Shown here: positions 34,779 to 43,644 of the stretch, piece by piece
How the letters are laid out: every line of letters begins with the position of its first letter
Numbering within the stretch: the first letter of the stretch is position 1
Assembly: GCA_011523505.1 (NCBI GenBank)
Contig: WTGP01000008.1
Coordinates: 1-64,000 of the forward strand
DNA: 64,000 nt
Source: Gammaproteobacteria bacterium
GTDB taxonomy: Bacteria; Pseudomonadota; Gammaproteobacteria; Steroidobacterales; Foliamicaceae
Reading direction: 5' to 3'
Translations under genes and position numbers: made by a program
The notes under the pieces: generated by a model
What the model was told of the DNA's origin: nothing
Databases searched by the model: none
Seen by the model: the letters and a program-made list of their open reading frames with translations, nothing else

Positions 34779-35261
34779 TCAGTCGCTGCGTTCGAGTACC
34801 AGGCTGACCTGGGTTATACCGGGCGCCGAGCCGCGCTCGATATCGGCGCTGACGGTGCGGATGCCTTCCTGGACCGCCAGGCCGGCCAGCCAGGCGCTGA
34901 CTTGAGGAAACGGCGCATCACGCAGGCGCAGGCGAACCCGCGTTTCGCCGTCGGCGGCGCCGTCTTCAAGAAAGCCGCCCAAACCGGCGTCGCGGACCGA
35001 ACGGTTGACCAGGAGCAGCAGCGAAGCGTCCGACCGGGGGCGCGGCGCCGGCAGCGCCGCCATCCGGCCGCCCACGCGTTCCAGCCGTTCCAGCAACGCG
35101 GTCTCCGCCGCGCGCCTCTGCTTGTAGCTCTCGGCCCGGTCAAGCAGCGGCGCGACCGCCGCGAAATACCAGATCGTGGCAAGCGCCATCACCGCCAGCG
35201 CCGCGAGCAGGACCTGCTCGCGGGCCGATCTCACGCGCCAGAATTCAGCGATCGCGGTCAT
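34779..35261 (-). CDS. gspM: Type II secretion protein M
   Basis: A 160-residue bitopic inner-membrane protein: short cytoplasmic N-terminus, one helix (about 17-37), then a coiled coil rich in Arg/Glu (LLDRAESYKQRRAAETALLERLERV) and a small ferredoxin-like periplasmic domain. It partners GspL in the assembly platform. It is the last gene of the gsp run and overlaps gspL by 17 bases. Confidence 0.82.
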   Translation of the reverse strand: MTAIAEFWRVRSAREQVLLAALAVMALATIWYFAAVAPLLDRAESYKQRRAAETALLERLERVGGRMAALPAPRPRSDASLLLLVNRSVRDAGLGGFLEDGAADGETRVRLRLRDAPFPQVSAWLAGLAVQEGIRTVSADIERGSAPGITQVSLVLERSD

Positions 35262-36468
35262 CGCGAATACTCAGTTCACCCGTGACCGATCCGTTGGATT
35301 CGGGCACGGCGGTCTGGATCAGCACGGAATGGCCGCCGGAAATCAGGCTCCGGCGAACCCGGTCAAGCGTTTCCGTGTCCGCGGCCGCCAAACGCACCTG
35401 GGCCGATCCGTTCCCGTAGTTCAGGTCGAGCAAGCGGGTGCCGCTGCCGCCGGCGCGTTCCAGGGACTGCAGCAGCCGCAGAAACCCGTCGCTGTCTGCC
35501 GCGGCGGACAGATCGGCCGAAGCGACGCGGCGCCTGAACTCGCCCCTGAGATCGGCCGACGCTCCCGCATCCGGCATCATCTGCCGAAGCCGCGCGTCCA
35601 CGATTCCGGCAAGCGCCTGGTATTCCCTCTGCGCGCGCCAGCCGTCCATGGCCAGGTAGCCCGGAAACAAAAGGGCCACGACAAGCAGGCCGATAGCAAC
35701 GCCCCTCAGCCGGCCGGCCCGGTCGTCGCGGCGGCGGAACTCGCCCTGCAAAAGATTCACGGCGGCGCCGGACATCGACTCCGCGGCCAGTTGCGGCATC
35801 ACGCCCTGTTCGAGCAGCCGGAGCTCCACCTCCCGTCCGTTCAGGCTTGCGATTGCTTCCTGCGCCACGCCTTGCAAAGCGGGCTCGCAATAGATCACCA
35901 GCCGGAACGGAACAGCCTCGTCGCCGGCATGCTCCGCGCACGCGATATCAACAAGGCCCGCAAGCTCGCCGGGCTGGGCCGACACCACCTGCCCGCCGCC
36001 GTCCCGCAACAGCAGCGCATCCTCCTCCAGCAGGGCGGCGGCGGCGTTGGGAAGCCGGGGCAGGGCGTCGCCTTCGCCATAAACGGCAACCGGCAGCAGT
36101 CCCGCCTCCTCTGCCCGGCCCAGGAGTGCTTCAAGCCGTTGCCGCTCCACGGCCGCCACTTCCAGCTGGTCGCCGGCGGCGGGTCCGACCGCAAAATGCA
36201 GCTCCTCCACGTCGCCCGCAATCCGGTCCTCCAGCGCGTATCTCGCGCCCCTGACCGCCGACCGGCGCCCGCGCGCGGGCAGGTCCAGGCGGGACCGAAA
36301 CACTTCGCGCGCCGGGATCAGAAGGACGACCTTGCGTCCCTCGGCCAGTTCGGCAGCCTGCTCGAGTTTCCCTTCGCCGCCCTGCGCCAGAGGCGCGCCA
36401 TGCGCATCCACCGCCTGCCAGGAGGCGCCGCCTTCCAGGTCGCTGATCCGTATTACCAGGTATTCCAT
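35245..36468 (-). CDS. gspL: Type II secretion protein L
   Basis: A 407-residue protein with an actin-like cytoplasmic domain that recruits the GspE ATPase, a single membrane helix (about 251-270, GVAIGLLVVALLFPGYLA) and a periplasmic domain that contacts GspM. The N-terminal MEYLVIRISDLEGG and the central FRLVIYCEPALQGV are typical of GspL. It begins 4 bases after gspK. No GspE gene is in the window, so its partner must be encoded elsewhere. Confidence 0.85.
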   Translation of the reverse strand: MEYLVIRISDLEGGASWQAVDAHGAPLAQGGEGKLEQAAELAEGRKVVLLIPAREVFRSRLDLPARGRRSAVRGARYALEDRIAGDVEELHFAVGPAAGDQLEVAAVERQRLEALLGRAEEAGLLPVAVYGEGDALPRLPNAAAALLEEDALLLRDGGGQVVSAQPGELAGLVDIACAEHAGDEAVPFRLVIYCEPALQGVAQEAIASLNGREVELRLLEQGVMPQLAAESMSGAAVNLLQGEFRRRDDRAGRLRGVAIGLLVVALLFPGYLAMDGWRAQREYQALAGIVDARLRQMMPDAGASADLRGEFRRRVASADLSAAADSDGFLRLLQSLERAGGSGTRLLDLNYGNGSAQVRLAAADTETLDRVRRSLISGGHSVLIQTAVPESNGSVTGELSIRDDRDR

Positions 36469-36472
36469 CCGC

Positions 36473-37441
36473 TCAGGGACTCTTGCGCTCTTGGTCCTCC
36501 ACCGGCGCCAGCCAGGCTTCGGGCGGCAATCCCTGGCGGCGCGCGCGGATCTGACCGAGGCCGCGATCCAGCAGGCTGCTCAGGTAGAACCGTGTGCCGT
36601 CGGCGTTCACGGCCACGCGCAGCGAGAACCAGTTGCTGGACAGTGAAACCCGCTCGGCCATTCGGGAGGGCAGGGTGGCCTGCACTTCCTCCAGGTCCGT
36701 CATGCCGCCGGCGAGTTGCCGCTGACGCCAGTTTTGCACCCGCGCGCGGTCCGGGTATTCCGCAATCGACAGCAGCACTTCCTCGGTCGCCGTGTTCACG
36801 TTGACCGGAACCGGCGGTCCGGTGACCGGCAAGGCCGTGACATGCGGTGAGAGCAGGCGCCAGGTTTCGGCATCCACGCCCTCTACCGCCAACAGTTCCG
36901 ACACGTCCTCCATCGGACGGTTCGGGGCCTGATAGGGCGGGAAAAGCCGCGTGTAGGCCTCGTCTTCGGCGCCTCCCGCGGGCTGCGGGAGATTGTCGGC
37001 GTCCATCCAGTCCAGCGCCTTCAGGGCAATCGTCTCGTCCAGTCCCAGCACGCGGAGCAGGCGTCGAAACTGATCGACCGCGATCATGTCCGGCGTTCCC
37101 TGTTGGGTGACCAGGTTATTCAGATTGAACCGCCCCTGCATGTCTTCTATTGTCCCTCGAATCCGCATCGGCCCAACGCTCATGTCGCTGATGCCGCGAA
37201 ACCAGGGCTCGCCGTAATGGTCCGTGTCGCTGTCGAGCGCGTCGCGGGCCATGATCTCGGCCGCCAGTTCCTCGATTCCCAGGGCAACAAGGCGTGCCTG
37301 CGTGGCGCCCAGGACGGCCCGGGACGCCTGCGTTTCGAGTTGCAGGGCAAACATTCGGGCGGCGGCCAGAACGCCGGCCAGACTCACAATGAGCAGCGCC
37401 GAAATCAGCGCCAGCCCCTTCTGGGAGCGGTCCGAATTCAC
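36473..37441 (-). CDS. gspK: Type II secretion minor pseudopilin K
   Basis: A 322-residue minor pseudopilin that caps the pseudopilus tip with GspI and GspJ. The prepilin peptidase site is QKG/LALISALLIVSL, followed by the large helical domain typical of GspK: MQGRFNLNNL, DWMDAD, and VNVNTATEEVL (helix-hairpin-helix-like). The usual Glu at +5 of the mature protein is absent, as expected for GspK. GTG start overlaps the gspJ stop. Confidence 0.9.
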   Translation of the reverse strand: MNSDRSQKGLALISALLIVSLAGVLAAARMFALQLETQASRAVLGATQARLVALGIEELAAEIMARDALDSDTDHYGEPWFRGISDMSVGPMRIRGTIEDMQGRFNLNNLVTQQGTPDMIAVDQFRRLLRVLGLDETIALKALDWMDADNLPQPAGGAEDEAYTRLFPPYQAPNRPMEDVSELLAVEGVDAETWRLLSPHVTALPVTGPPVPVNVNTATEEVLLSIAEYPDRARVQNWRQRQLAGGMTDLEEVQATLPSRMAERVSLSSNWFSLRVAVNADGTRFYLSSLLDRGLGQIRARRQGLPPEAWLAPVEDQERKSP

Positions 37442-38079
37442 CGGCCCACCTCGATCAGGCGTGAAACGGTTCCGATACCTCGCGCCACAACCGTAAGCCG
37501 GACTCCGGCCGGCAAGGTCTCAACGGAGAACTCGCCGGGTGGAGGCCAGAAATCCGTCCACGCGGCCTGCGCCGCTACCGGCCCGGGCAGAAACTCCACC
37601 CGGAATTCCTCCACTTCCGACAGCAGCACCTCGCCCGCGGCCTGGGTAGCCCCGATACGGTCCAGCACCGGCCAGTACTCCCGCAGCAGGCGCCCGTCGA
37701 TCAACCGGTAACGCACCCGTTGCAACTCGGACCGCGGCAGCAGTCCTGGATTCAGCCAGCCGCCGCGGGTGAAGCTCAGTTCGCCCGCGCCGAGCGCCTG
37801 CAATGCCGACTCATGGTCCTGGCCGAGGATGCCGCGCACCGGACGCGCCCGCAACTGGGCGAAATCGTTTTCCATCAGCCGCACGGCGCGCTGCACGCCG
37901 TGCCAACGCTGTTGCTGCGCATCCAGCCGTTCCGATTGCGTGACCGCTTCCCCGAGGCCGCCGAAAGCCAGCGTCGCCATCACGGCGAAGATGGCAAGGG
38001 CCACGAGCAACTCGATCAGCGTAAACCCGAGCGTCGTGGCAAGCTCATAGCGTCGCATCCGAGCGAGGCGGCTTCTCAT
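37438..38079 (-). CDS. gspJ: Type II secretion minor pseudopilin J
   Basis: A 213-residue pseudopilin with cleavage site LG/FTLIELLVALAIFAVM. The leader is longer than usual (18 residues), and an internal ATG (MRRYELATTLG) could be the true start. The mature part contains RAVRLMENDFAQL and the conserved RPVRG. It overlaps gspI and gspK by a few bases on each side. Confidence 0.88.
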   Translation of the reverse strand: MRSRLARMRRYELATTLGFTLIELLVALAIFAVMATLAFGGLGEAVTQSERLDAQQQRWHGVQRAVRLMENDFAQLRARPVRGILGQDHESALQALGAGELSFTRGGWLNPGLLPRSELQRVRYRLIDGRLLREYWPVLDRIGATQAAGEVLLSEVEEFRVEFLPGPVAAQAAWTDFWPPPGEFSVETLPAGVRLTVVARGIGTVSRLIEVGR

Positions 38080-38450
38080 TCCCCATCTCCCAATTGGACC
38101 CGTACCCGAACCACGCCCCTGGCCGCCGCCAGGACCGGGGCGCCGCGTTCCGGGCCAATCCGCACTTCCACGTCACGCAGGGTCTCGGCGGCCGATTGCC
38201 GGACCCGATACTCGACCCACCAGACCCGCCCGCCAATTTCTTCCTCGCGGCGGGCCTGCCCGCGCGGAAGGTCTCCGGCCAGCCGCAATGCCGTCAGCGC
38301 GTCCGCGGCCGCCCACTGCGCCAGCGTGCGGACACGCAGTTGCTCGGCGGTGCGGGCCGATTGGCCGGTGGCGGCGAACGCGGCGCTCAGGCCCAGGGCA
38401 ACGACGGCCAGCGCCACCAGCACTTCGAGCAGCGTGAAACCTCTTTTCAC
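38076..38450 (-). CDS. gspI: Type II secretion minor pseudopilin I
   Basis: A 124-residue pseudopilin with a very short leader, KRG/FTLLEVLVALAVVALGL. The following LRVRTLAQWAAADALTALRL is in the position of the family's conserved A-x-x-L-A-x-W-A helix. The GTG start overlaps the gspH stop. It forms the tip complex with GspJ and GspK. Confidence 0.87.
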   Translation of the reverse strand: MKRGFTLLEVLVALAVVALGLSAAFAATGQSARTAEQLRVRTLAQWAAADALTALRLAGDLPRGQARREEEIGGRVWWVEYRVRQSAAETLRDVEVRIGPERGAPVLAAARGVVRVRVQLGDGE

Positions 38451-38983
38451 AGGCCTTCAAGCTCAAACTGGCCGGAAGAGCCGAAGCGCATCGTAGCGCC
38501 CGCTTCCCGCGTGCCGACCAGCCGCAATGTAAAAGGCGTGAACTCGCCTTCGGGCAGAAGCAGGATCTGCGGCGCGGAAGCGGCGATCCCGAACGCGGGC
38601 GCCACCGCGCGGCCGTCGATACGCAATTCGAAGCGCATCGGCTGCGGCCAGGTGCGGGCCGCAAACGCGCCCCTTGGGGGCAATGGTGTCCAGACGAAAC
38701 CGGGCCCGGACTCGTCGTCCGGCTCCCGGGGAACCAGTTCAAGATAGGAATAGCCGTCCCGGCGGAACTTCAGCCCCAGCACTCTGCCCTGCAGGCGGCT
38801 CTCTTCCGTGGCCAACTGCAGGGTGGCGGCCAGCCTGCGCGCCTCCCGCGTTACCGGGCTGCCGGCAGCGCCGGCCGACAGCGCGGCCAGTCCGGTCAGC
38901 AGCGCGATCAGCGCCAGCACGACGAGGAGTTCGATCAACGTAAAACCACGCGTCGCGCGCGTGGCTTCCCGATATGCCGTCAC
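38447..38983 (-). CDS. gspH: Type II secretion minor pseudopilin H
   Basis: A 178-residue pseudopilin with cleavage site RG/FTLIELLVVLALIALL and a C-terminal beta-rich GspH domain (LAATLQLATEESRLQGRVLGLKF). It initiates or bridges the minor tip complex to the GspG shaft. GTG start overlaps the gspG stop. Confidence 0.88.
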   Translation of the reverse strand: MTAYREATRATRGFTLIELLVVLALIALLTGLAALSAGAAGSPVTREARRLAATLQLATEESRLQGRVLGLKFRRDGYSYLELVPREPDDESGPGFVWTPLPPRGAFAARTWPQPMRFELRIDGRAVAPAFGIAASAPQILLLPEGEFTPFTLRLVGTREAGATMRFGSSGQFELEGL

Positions 38984-39441
38984 GGCTGCCGGTCGAGATT
39001 CCAGTTGCCGATGTCCCCGTCCTGGCCCTCGCCGCCTTCCTGTCCGTCGCGTCCCAGGGTGTAGACATCCACTTCTCCGCGGCGGCCCGGGCTGGCGTAG
39101 AGATAGGGGCGGTTCCAGGGGTCCAGCGGCAGGCGGCGCATATAGCCGCCCGCCGGCCAGCGAAGGTCGGGATCATTGGGCCGTTCCACCAGCGCCTCCA
39201 GCCCCTCCGCATTGGTCGGGTAGCGGAAATTGTCCAGCCGGAATATGTCCAGCGCCGCCTCTATCGTCTGAATATCGGCCCGGGCCCGCGTTATCCGTGC
39301 ATCATCGACGCGGCCCACGTAAACGCCTGTCGCGATCGCGGCCAGGATGCCGATGATGGCCAGCACCACCAGCAGTTCCATGAGCGTAAAACCGCGGGAG
39401 CGCCGGGTGAAATCCTGCCTGCCGGAAAAATCGCGCTTCAT
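38980..39441 (-). CDS. gspG: Type II secretion major pseudopilin G
   Basis: A 153-residue major pseudopilin. Leader ends RSRG/FTLMELLVVLAIIGILAAI; then RADIQTIEAALDIFRLDNFRYP, the YPTNAEGLEAL block, and LPLDPWNRPYLY with the calcium-site C-terminal region (DVYTLGRDGQEGGEGQDGDIGNW) follow as in the family. It is the first gene of the gspGHIJKLM run and is divergent from fabG. The core genes gspC, D, E and F are absent from the window. Confidence 0.95.
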   Translation of the reverse strand: MKRDFSGRQDFTRRSRGFTLMELLVVLAIIGILAAIATGVYVGRVDDARITRARADIQTIEAALDIFRLDNFRYPTNAEGLEALVERPNDPDLRWPAGGYMRRLPLDPWNRPYLYASPGRRGEVDVYTLGRDGQEGGEGQDGDIGNWNLDRQP

Positions 39442-39481
39442 CCGGCAATCATGCCAGAGCGCGAATAAGGGCGCTATCGCC

Positions 39482-39487
39482 TATAAT
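39482..39487 (+). promoter_or_regulatory. -10 box of the fabG promoter
   Basis: TATAAT ends 8 bases before the GTG at 39496, so transcription would start at or next to the start codon. No good -35 match was seen. Confidence 0.45.
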
Positions 39488-39495
39488 TTTTCTGC

Positions 39496-40245
39496 GTGTC
39501 CGACGATACGAACCTGTTTTCCCTGAGCGGAGAGATCGCCCTGGTCACGGGTGCGACGCGCGGCATCGGCGCCGAGATTGCAGGGCAGTTCCGGGCCGCC
39601 GGAGCCGATGTGATCGGGACCGCGACCACGGAGCAGGGCGCAGCCGAAATCGCCGAACGCCTGGGCGGCGGCGATTCGGGCAAGGTGCTCGACGTGGCGT
39701 CCGACGAGAGCGTTCAGGCTCTGATGAAGGACCTGGCCGGGCGCCTCCCGACCATCCTCGTGAACAACGCGGGCATCGTCCGCGACAACCTGCTGCTCAG
39801 GATGAAGCCGGACGACTGGCAGGACGTCCTCAACACCAATCTCAACTCGGCCTACCGCCTGTGCAAGGGTTGTCTGCGCGGCATGCTCAAGGCGCGGCGC
39901 GGGCGCATCATCAACCTGTCTTCGGTCGTGGGCGCCGCCGGAGCGGCAGGGCAGGCCAACTACGCGGCGGCCAAGGCCGGACTTCTGGGCTTCACCCGCG
40001 CGCTGGCGCTGGAAGTGGCCGGGCGCGGCATCACCGTGAACGCCATCGCGCCGGGCTATATCGAAACCGACATGACGGCGGGAGTAACGTCCGAGCGAAA
40101 GGACGCGATCGTCACGCAGATTCCGGCCGGACGCGCCGGTTCGCCGCTGGACGTGGCCGGGGCCGCCGTCTACCTGGCGTCGCCCGCGGCGTCCTACGTC
40201 ACGGGAACCGTACTGCACGTGAACGGCGGAATGTGGATGGGCTGA
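39496..40245 (+). CDS. fabG: 3-oxoacyl-ACP reductase
   Basis: A 249-residue short-chain dehydrogenase that reduces 3-oxoacyl-ACP with NADPH in fatty acid elongation. The nucleotide site is TGATRGIG, NNAGIVRDNLLLRM follows, and the catalytic triad is Ser143, Tyr156, Lys160 (VVGAAGAAGQANYAAAKAG). The GTG start is followed closely by the conserved IALVTG strand. Its neighbours acpP and fabF confirm the role. The TATAAT just upstream suggests a nearly leaderless mRNA. Confidence 0.95.
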   Translation: MSDDTNLFSLSGEIALVTGATRGIGAEIAGQFRAAGADVIGTATTEQGAAEIAERLGGGDSGKVLDVASDESVQALMKDLAGRLPTILVNNAGIVRDNLLLRMKPDDWQDVLNTNLNSAYRLCKGCLRGMLKARRGRIINLSSVVGAAGAAGQANYAAAKAGLLGFTRALALEVAGRGITVNAIAPGYIETDMTAGVTSERKDAIVTQIPAGRAGSPLDVAGAAVYLASPAASYVTGTVLHVNGGMWMG

Positions 40246-40272
40246 TCGCCTAAGCGGGCCGACCGGGACTTC

Positions 40273-40288
40273 ACGGGCAAACGCCCGT
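40273..40288 (+). terminator. Stem-loop between fabG and acpP
   Basis: ACGGGC (40273-40278), loop AAAC, GCCCGT (40283-40288): a perfect 6-base stem without a U-tract. It may attenuate fabG read-through before the separate acpP promoter. Confidence 0.3.
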
Positions 40289-40305
40289 CGGGGCGGGTAT
40301 TCCGT

Positions 40306-40311
40306 TAGAAT
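40306..40311 (+). promoter_or_regulatory. -10 box of the acpP promoter
   Basis: TAGAAT 53 bases upstream of the acpP ATG. acpP is usually the most highly expressed gene of this cluster, and a private promoter fits. Confidence 0.45.
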
Positions 40312-40364
40312 ACGCGCTTCGGCATTACTGTCGGCTACGCCCGGCTCCCAGGGGAATTGGATCT

Positions 40365-40604
40365 ATGAGCAATGTTGAACAACAGATCAAAGCGATCATC
40401 GCCGAGCAGCTTGGCGTGTCCGAATCCAGTATCACGAACGAGTCCTCGTTCGTGGACGACCTGGGCGCCGATTCGCTGGACACCGTGGAATTGGTGATGG
40501 CGCTTGAGGAAGAGTTCGAAACCGAGATCCCCGACGAAAACGCCGAGCAGATTACTACCGTTCAGGAAGCGATCGACTTCATTTCCGCCCGCCTGGAGGA
40601 ATAG
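40365..40604 (+). CDS. acpP: Acyl carrier protein
   Basis: A 79-residue acidic four-helix carrier. The phosphopantetheine attachment site is Ser37 in [10 protein letters not shown]. Start ATG is preceded by AGGGGAATTGG. It carries acyl chains for FabG, FabF and the other enzymes of type II fatty acid synthesis. Confidence 0.98.
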   Translation: MSNVEQQIKAIIAEQLGVSESSITNESSFVDDLGADSLDTVELVMALEEEFETEIPDENAEQITTVQEAIDFISARLEE

Positions 40605-40683
40605 CCGAGCCGGCGCGGCCGGACCAAAGAACTGACAGCACCAGCGTGATTTCCGGCACGCCTGGCCGCCTGGAGTAATTCTC

Positions 40684-41928
40684 ATGAAAGGACGTCGCGT
40701 AGTCGTGACGGGCGCGGGAGCGATTACTCCCGTGGGCAACGATCCCGAGACCTCATGGCAGTCGGTCCTTGAGGGGAAGAGCGGCATCACGGCCCATGAG
40801 GAATTGCCCAATATCGGGGCTTTCCCCTCGCGAATCGCAGGACTGATCCGCGATTTCGACCCTACCGAATACATGGAGCGTCGCGAGGTCCGGCGTTTCG
40901 ACGCATTCAACCACTACGGCGTCGCGGCCGGAATCCAGGCGCTGCGCTCTTCGGGGCTCGTCATCGACGAGTCGAACGCCGACCGGGTGGGCGTCTACGT
41001 GGGCTCCGGCATAGGCGGCATCCGCACCATCGAAGCCTCGCATGAGCGCTACGCCGAGCAGAACAATCCGCGGCGCATTTCACCTTTCCTGGTTCCGGGC
41101 ATTATCGTGAACATGCCCGCCGGCCTGCTTTCGATACAGATCGGCGCCCGCGGCCCCAACATTGCGACGGCCACCGCCTGCTCCACGTCCACGCATTCGA
41201 TCGGCCTGGGGGCGCGGTCCATCGCCTACGGCGAATCCGATGTCTGTCTCGCCGGCGGCGCCGAGCACTGCATTGCCTACCTGGGCATCGGCGGCTTCTC
41301 GTCGGCCCGCGCCTTGTCGCTGCGCAACGACGAACCGGAACGCGCCAGCCGGCCCTGGGACCGGGACCGGGACGGTTTCGTGCTCGCCAGCGGCGCCGTG
41401 TGCCTGATGCTGGAGGAATTCGAGCATGCACGGGCGCGCGGCGCGGAGATACTCGCCGAAGTCATCGGTTTCGGGATGAGCAGCGACGCGTATCACATCA
41501 CGGCCCCGGCGGAGGACGGCGCGGGCGGGGCCGCCTGCATGCGCGCGGCGCTCAAGGATGCGGGCCTCGATCCCGAGGAAGTGGACTACATCAACGCCCA
41601 CGCCACCTCCACGCCGCTGGGCGACCTGGTCGAGACGATCGCCATCAAGGACGTCTTCGGCGACCATGCGGAGCGCCTGGCCGTCAGCTCGACCAAGTCG
41701 ATGACCGGCCACCTGCTGGGCGCCGCCGGCGCGCTGGAGGCGCTGTATTCGATCCTGGCGATCCGCGACGGAGCCGTTCCTCCCACCATCAACCTGGACA
41801 ATCCGGATGAAGGCTGCGACCTTGACTTCGTGCCCGGCACGGCGCGCAACATGCGCGTGCGGGTGAGCATGAGCAACTCCTTCGGCTTTGGCGGCACCAA
41901 CGGTTGCCTGGTCTTCCGCGGGGTCTGA
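40684..41928 (+). CDS. fabF: 3-oxoacyl-ACP synthase II
   Basis: A 414-residue condensing enzyme elongating acyl-ACP with malonyl-ACP. The catalytic Cys166 is in TATACSTSTHS, with His306 (NAHATSTPLGD) and His343 (SMTGHLLGAAG) completing the triad; GFGGTNG closes the protein. It is 79 bases after acpP, and its stop overlaps the ATG of mltG. Confidence 0.97.
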   Translation: MKGRRVVVTGAGAITPVGNDPETSWQSVLEGKSGITAHEELPNIGAFPSRIAGLIRDFDPTEYMERREVRRFDAFNHYGVAAGIQALRSSGLVIDESNADRVGVYVGSGIGGIRTIEASHERYAEQNNPRRISPFLVPGIIVNMPAGLLSIQIGARGPNIATATACSTSTHSIGLGARSIAYGESDVCLAGGAEHCIAYLGIGGFSSARALSLRNDEPERASRPWDRDRDGFVLASGAVCLMLEEFEHARARGAEILAEVIGFGMSSDAYHITAPAEDGAGGAACMRAALKDAGLDPEEVDYINAHATSTPLGDLVETIAIKDVFGDHAERLAVSSTKSMTGHLLGAAGALEALYSILAIRDGAVPPTINLDNPDEGCDLDFVPGTARNMRVRVSMSNSFGFGGTNGCLVFRGV

Positions 41929-42971
41929 TGACCCGCAACGCCAAGACCGTGGTTGCCGGGGTAGCCGCGGCGGCCCTCCTCGCGCTTGCCGGGCTGTATT
42001 CCGCACGGCTGGCGCTGGAAAACCCTCTCGCTGCCGGATCCGCCGATCGGACCGTGATCGTCGAACCGGGAGACTCGCTGAATGCGGTGGTCGCGCGGCT
42101 TGAGGAGCGGATGATCCTGGAGCGGCCGTGGCTGTTCAAGCTGGCGGCCTACGTGACGGGAACCTCGGCGCGCATACAGGCAGGCGAATACCGGGTCGGG
42201 GCAGGGGACACCCATCGCCAGCTCATCGATCGCATGGTTCGCGGCGAGGTCGTTCAGCACTACTTCACCATCATCGAAGGCTGGACCGTTGGCGAGATTC
42301 TTCGGGCCCTGCCTGCCGCCGAACCGCTGGTTTCCACCCTGCAGTCGCAGGATGCGGAAGCGCTGGCCGCAGAACTGGCGCTCGGACATGAACACGCCGA
42401 GGGATGGTTTTTCCCGGATACCTACGCTTATACGCGCGGTGAATCCGACGCCGATCTGCTTCTGCGTGCCCACACGCTGATGCAGGACCGATTGCAGGCG
42501 GCCTGGGCGGAGCGTACCGCCGGACTGCCCCTGGAAGATCCCTACGAGGCCCTGATCCTGGCGTCCATAATCGAGCGCGAGACCGGGATCGACGCCGAGC
42601 GCCCCGTCATCGCCGGCGTACTCACACGGCGACTTAAACTGCGCATGCGCCTTCAGGTGGACCCCACGGTGATCTACGGACTCGGCGATTCGTACGCCGG
42701 CGACATCACCCGCGCCCACTTGCGCGAAGACACGCCGTACAACAGCTATACGCGCTATGGACTGCCGCCCACGCCCATCTCGCTTCCCGGCGAGCCTTCC
42801 CTGCAGGCGGCCGTGCAGCCGCAGCCGGGCGAATTCCTGTACTACGTGGCTTCCGCGGACCTCGACGGCAGCCACGTATTCAACGAGACGCTGGACGGAC
42901 ACAACGCCGCGGTCGCGATGCTCGTTCGCAGCCAGCGCGCGCGCAACGGCGGCAACGCGCCGCTTGAATGA
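41928..42971 (+). CDS. mltG: Endolytic murein transglycosylase
   Basis: A 347-residue bitopic inner-membrane protein that cuts nascent peptidoglycan strands and sets glycan length. After one helix (about 8-26) come a LysM-like region and the YceG catalytic domain, with LASIIERETG holding the probable catalytic glutamate (Glu216 or Glu218 region) and LRMRLQVDPTVIYGLGD. ATG 41928 overlaps the fabF TGA. Position between fabF and tmk is the standard gammaproteobacterial order. Confidence 0.95.
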   Translation: MTRNAKTVVAGVAAAALLALAGLYSARLALENPLAAGSADRTVIVEPGDSLNAVVARLEERMILERPWLFKLAAYVTGTSARIQAGEYRVGAGDTHRQLIDRMVRGEVVQHYFTIIEGWTVGEILRALPAAEPLVSTLQSQDAEALAAELALGHEHAEGWFFPDTYAYTRGESDADLLLRAHTLMQDRLQAAWAERTAGLPLEDPYEALILASIIERETGIDAERPVIAGVLTRRLKLRMRLQVDPTVIYGLGDSYAGDITRAHLREDTPYNSYTRYGLPPTPISLPGEPSLQAAVQPQPGEFLYYVASADLDGSHVFNETLDGHNAAVAMLVRSQRARNGGNAPLE

Positions 42972-43013
42972 CGCCGCCCCCGTTGCGGCTTCACAGGCTA
43001 TGCTTCAACTGAT

Positions 43014-43640
43014 ATGAGCCGCGGACGATTCGTAGTTCTGGAAGGGATAGAAGGAGCGGGCAAATCCACTCATGCCGCGTTTCTGGCCGGCTGGCTCGAG
43101 CAGCGGGGCATCGCCGTGGTTGCGGCCAGGGAGCCGGGCGGGACCGCGCTTGGAGAGCGGCTAAGAGAGATACTGCTGGATCCCGAATTGACCGGCATGG
43201 CGCCGCTGGCGGAGTTGCTGCTGATGTTCGCGGCACGCAGCGCGTCCCTGAAGGAAGTCATTCTTCCTGCGCTCGACGAGGGTTCGTGGGTGATCTGCGA
43301 CCGCTTCGTGGACTCGAGTTACGCCTATCAATCGTACGGCCGCGGCGTTTCGCTGGAGTACGTGGAGGCGCTTGAAAAGCAGGTCCTGGACGGCCTGCGC
43401 CCCGATCTCACCATTCTTCTCGATACTCCGGTCCGCCTCGGACTCTCGCGCAAGGCCGATCCGCAAGGCGGCGACCGGTTCGAACGCGAGAGCCGCGAGT
43501 TCTTCGAGCGGGTGCGCGCCGGGTATCTGGAGCGGGCCGCGCTGGGAGGCGACGGCTACCGGATTGTCGATGGGTCGAAATCGCTGGAGGAAGTGCAAAC
43601 GGACCTGACGGACGCGATTCGCCGGCTGGCCGGTCTCTAG
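43014..43640 (+). CDS. tmk: Thymidylate kinase
   Basis: A 208-residue dTMP kinase supplying dTDP for DNA synthesis. P-loop GIEGAGKS at residues 11-18, AREPGGT, the DR motif VICDRFVDSSYAYQ and LID-region arginines RKADPQGGDRFE are all present. It precedes holB by four bases. Confidence 0.96.
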   Translation: MSRGRFVVLEGIEGAGKSTHAAFLAGWLEQRGIAVVAAREPGGTALGERLREILLDPELTGMAPLAELLLMFAARSASLKEVILPALDEGSWVICDRFVDSSYAYQSYGRGVSLEYVEALEKQVLDGLRPDLTILLDTPVRLGLSRKADPQGGDRFERESREFFERVRAGYLERAALGGDGYRIVDGSKSLEEVQTDLTDAIRRLAGL

Positions 43641-43644
43641 TGCC

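Noticed and set aside
40273-40288. Stem between fabG and acpP considered as a riboswitch
   Set aside because: Only a 6-base stem; no conserved aptamer features, so kept as a weak terminator-like hairpin.
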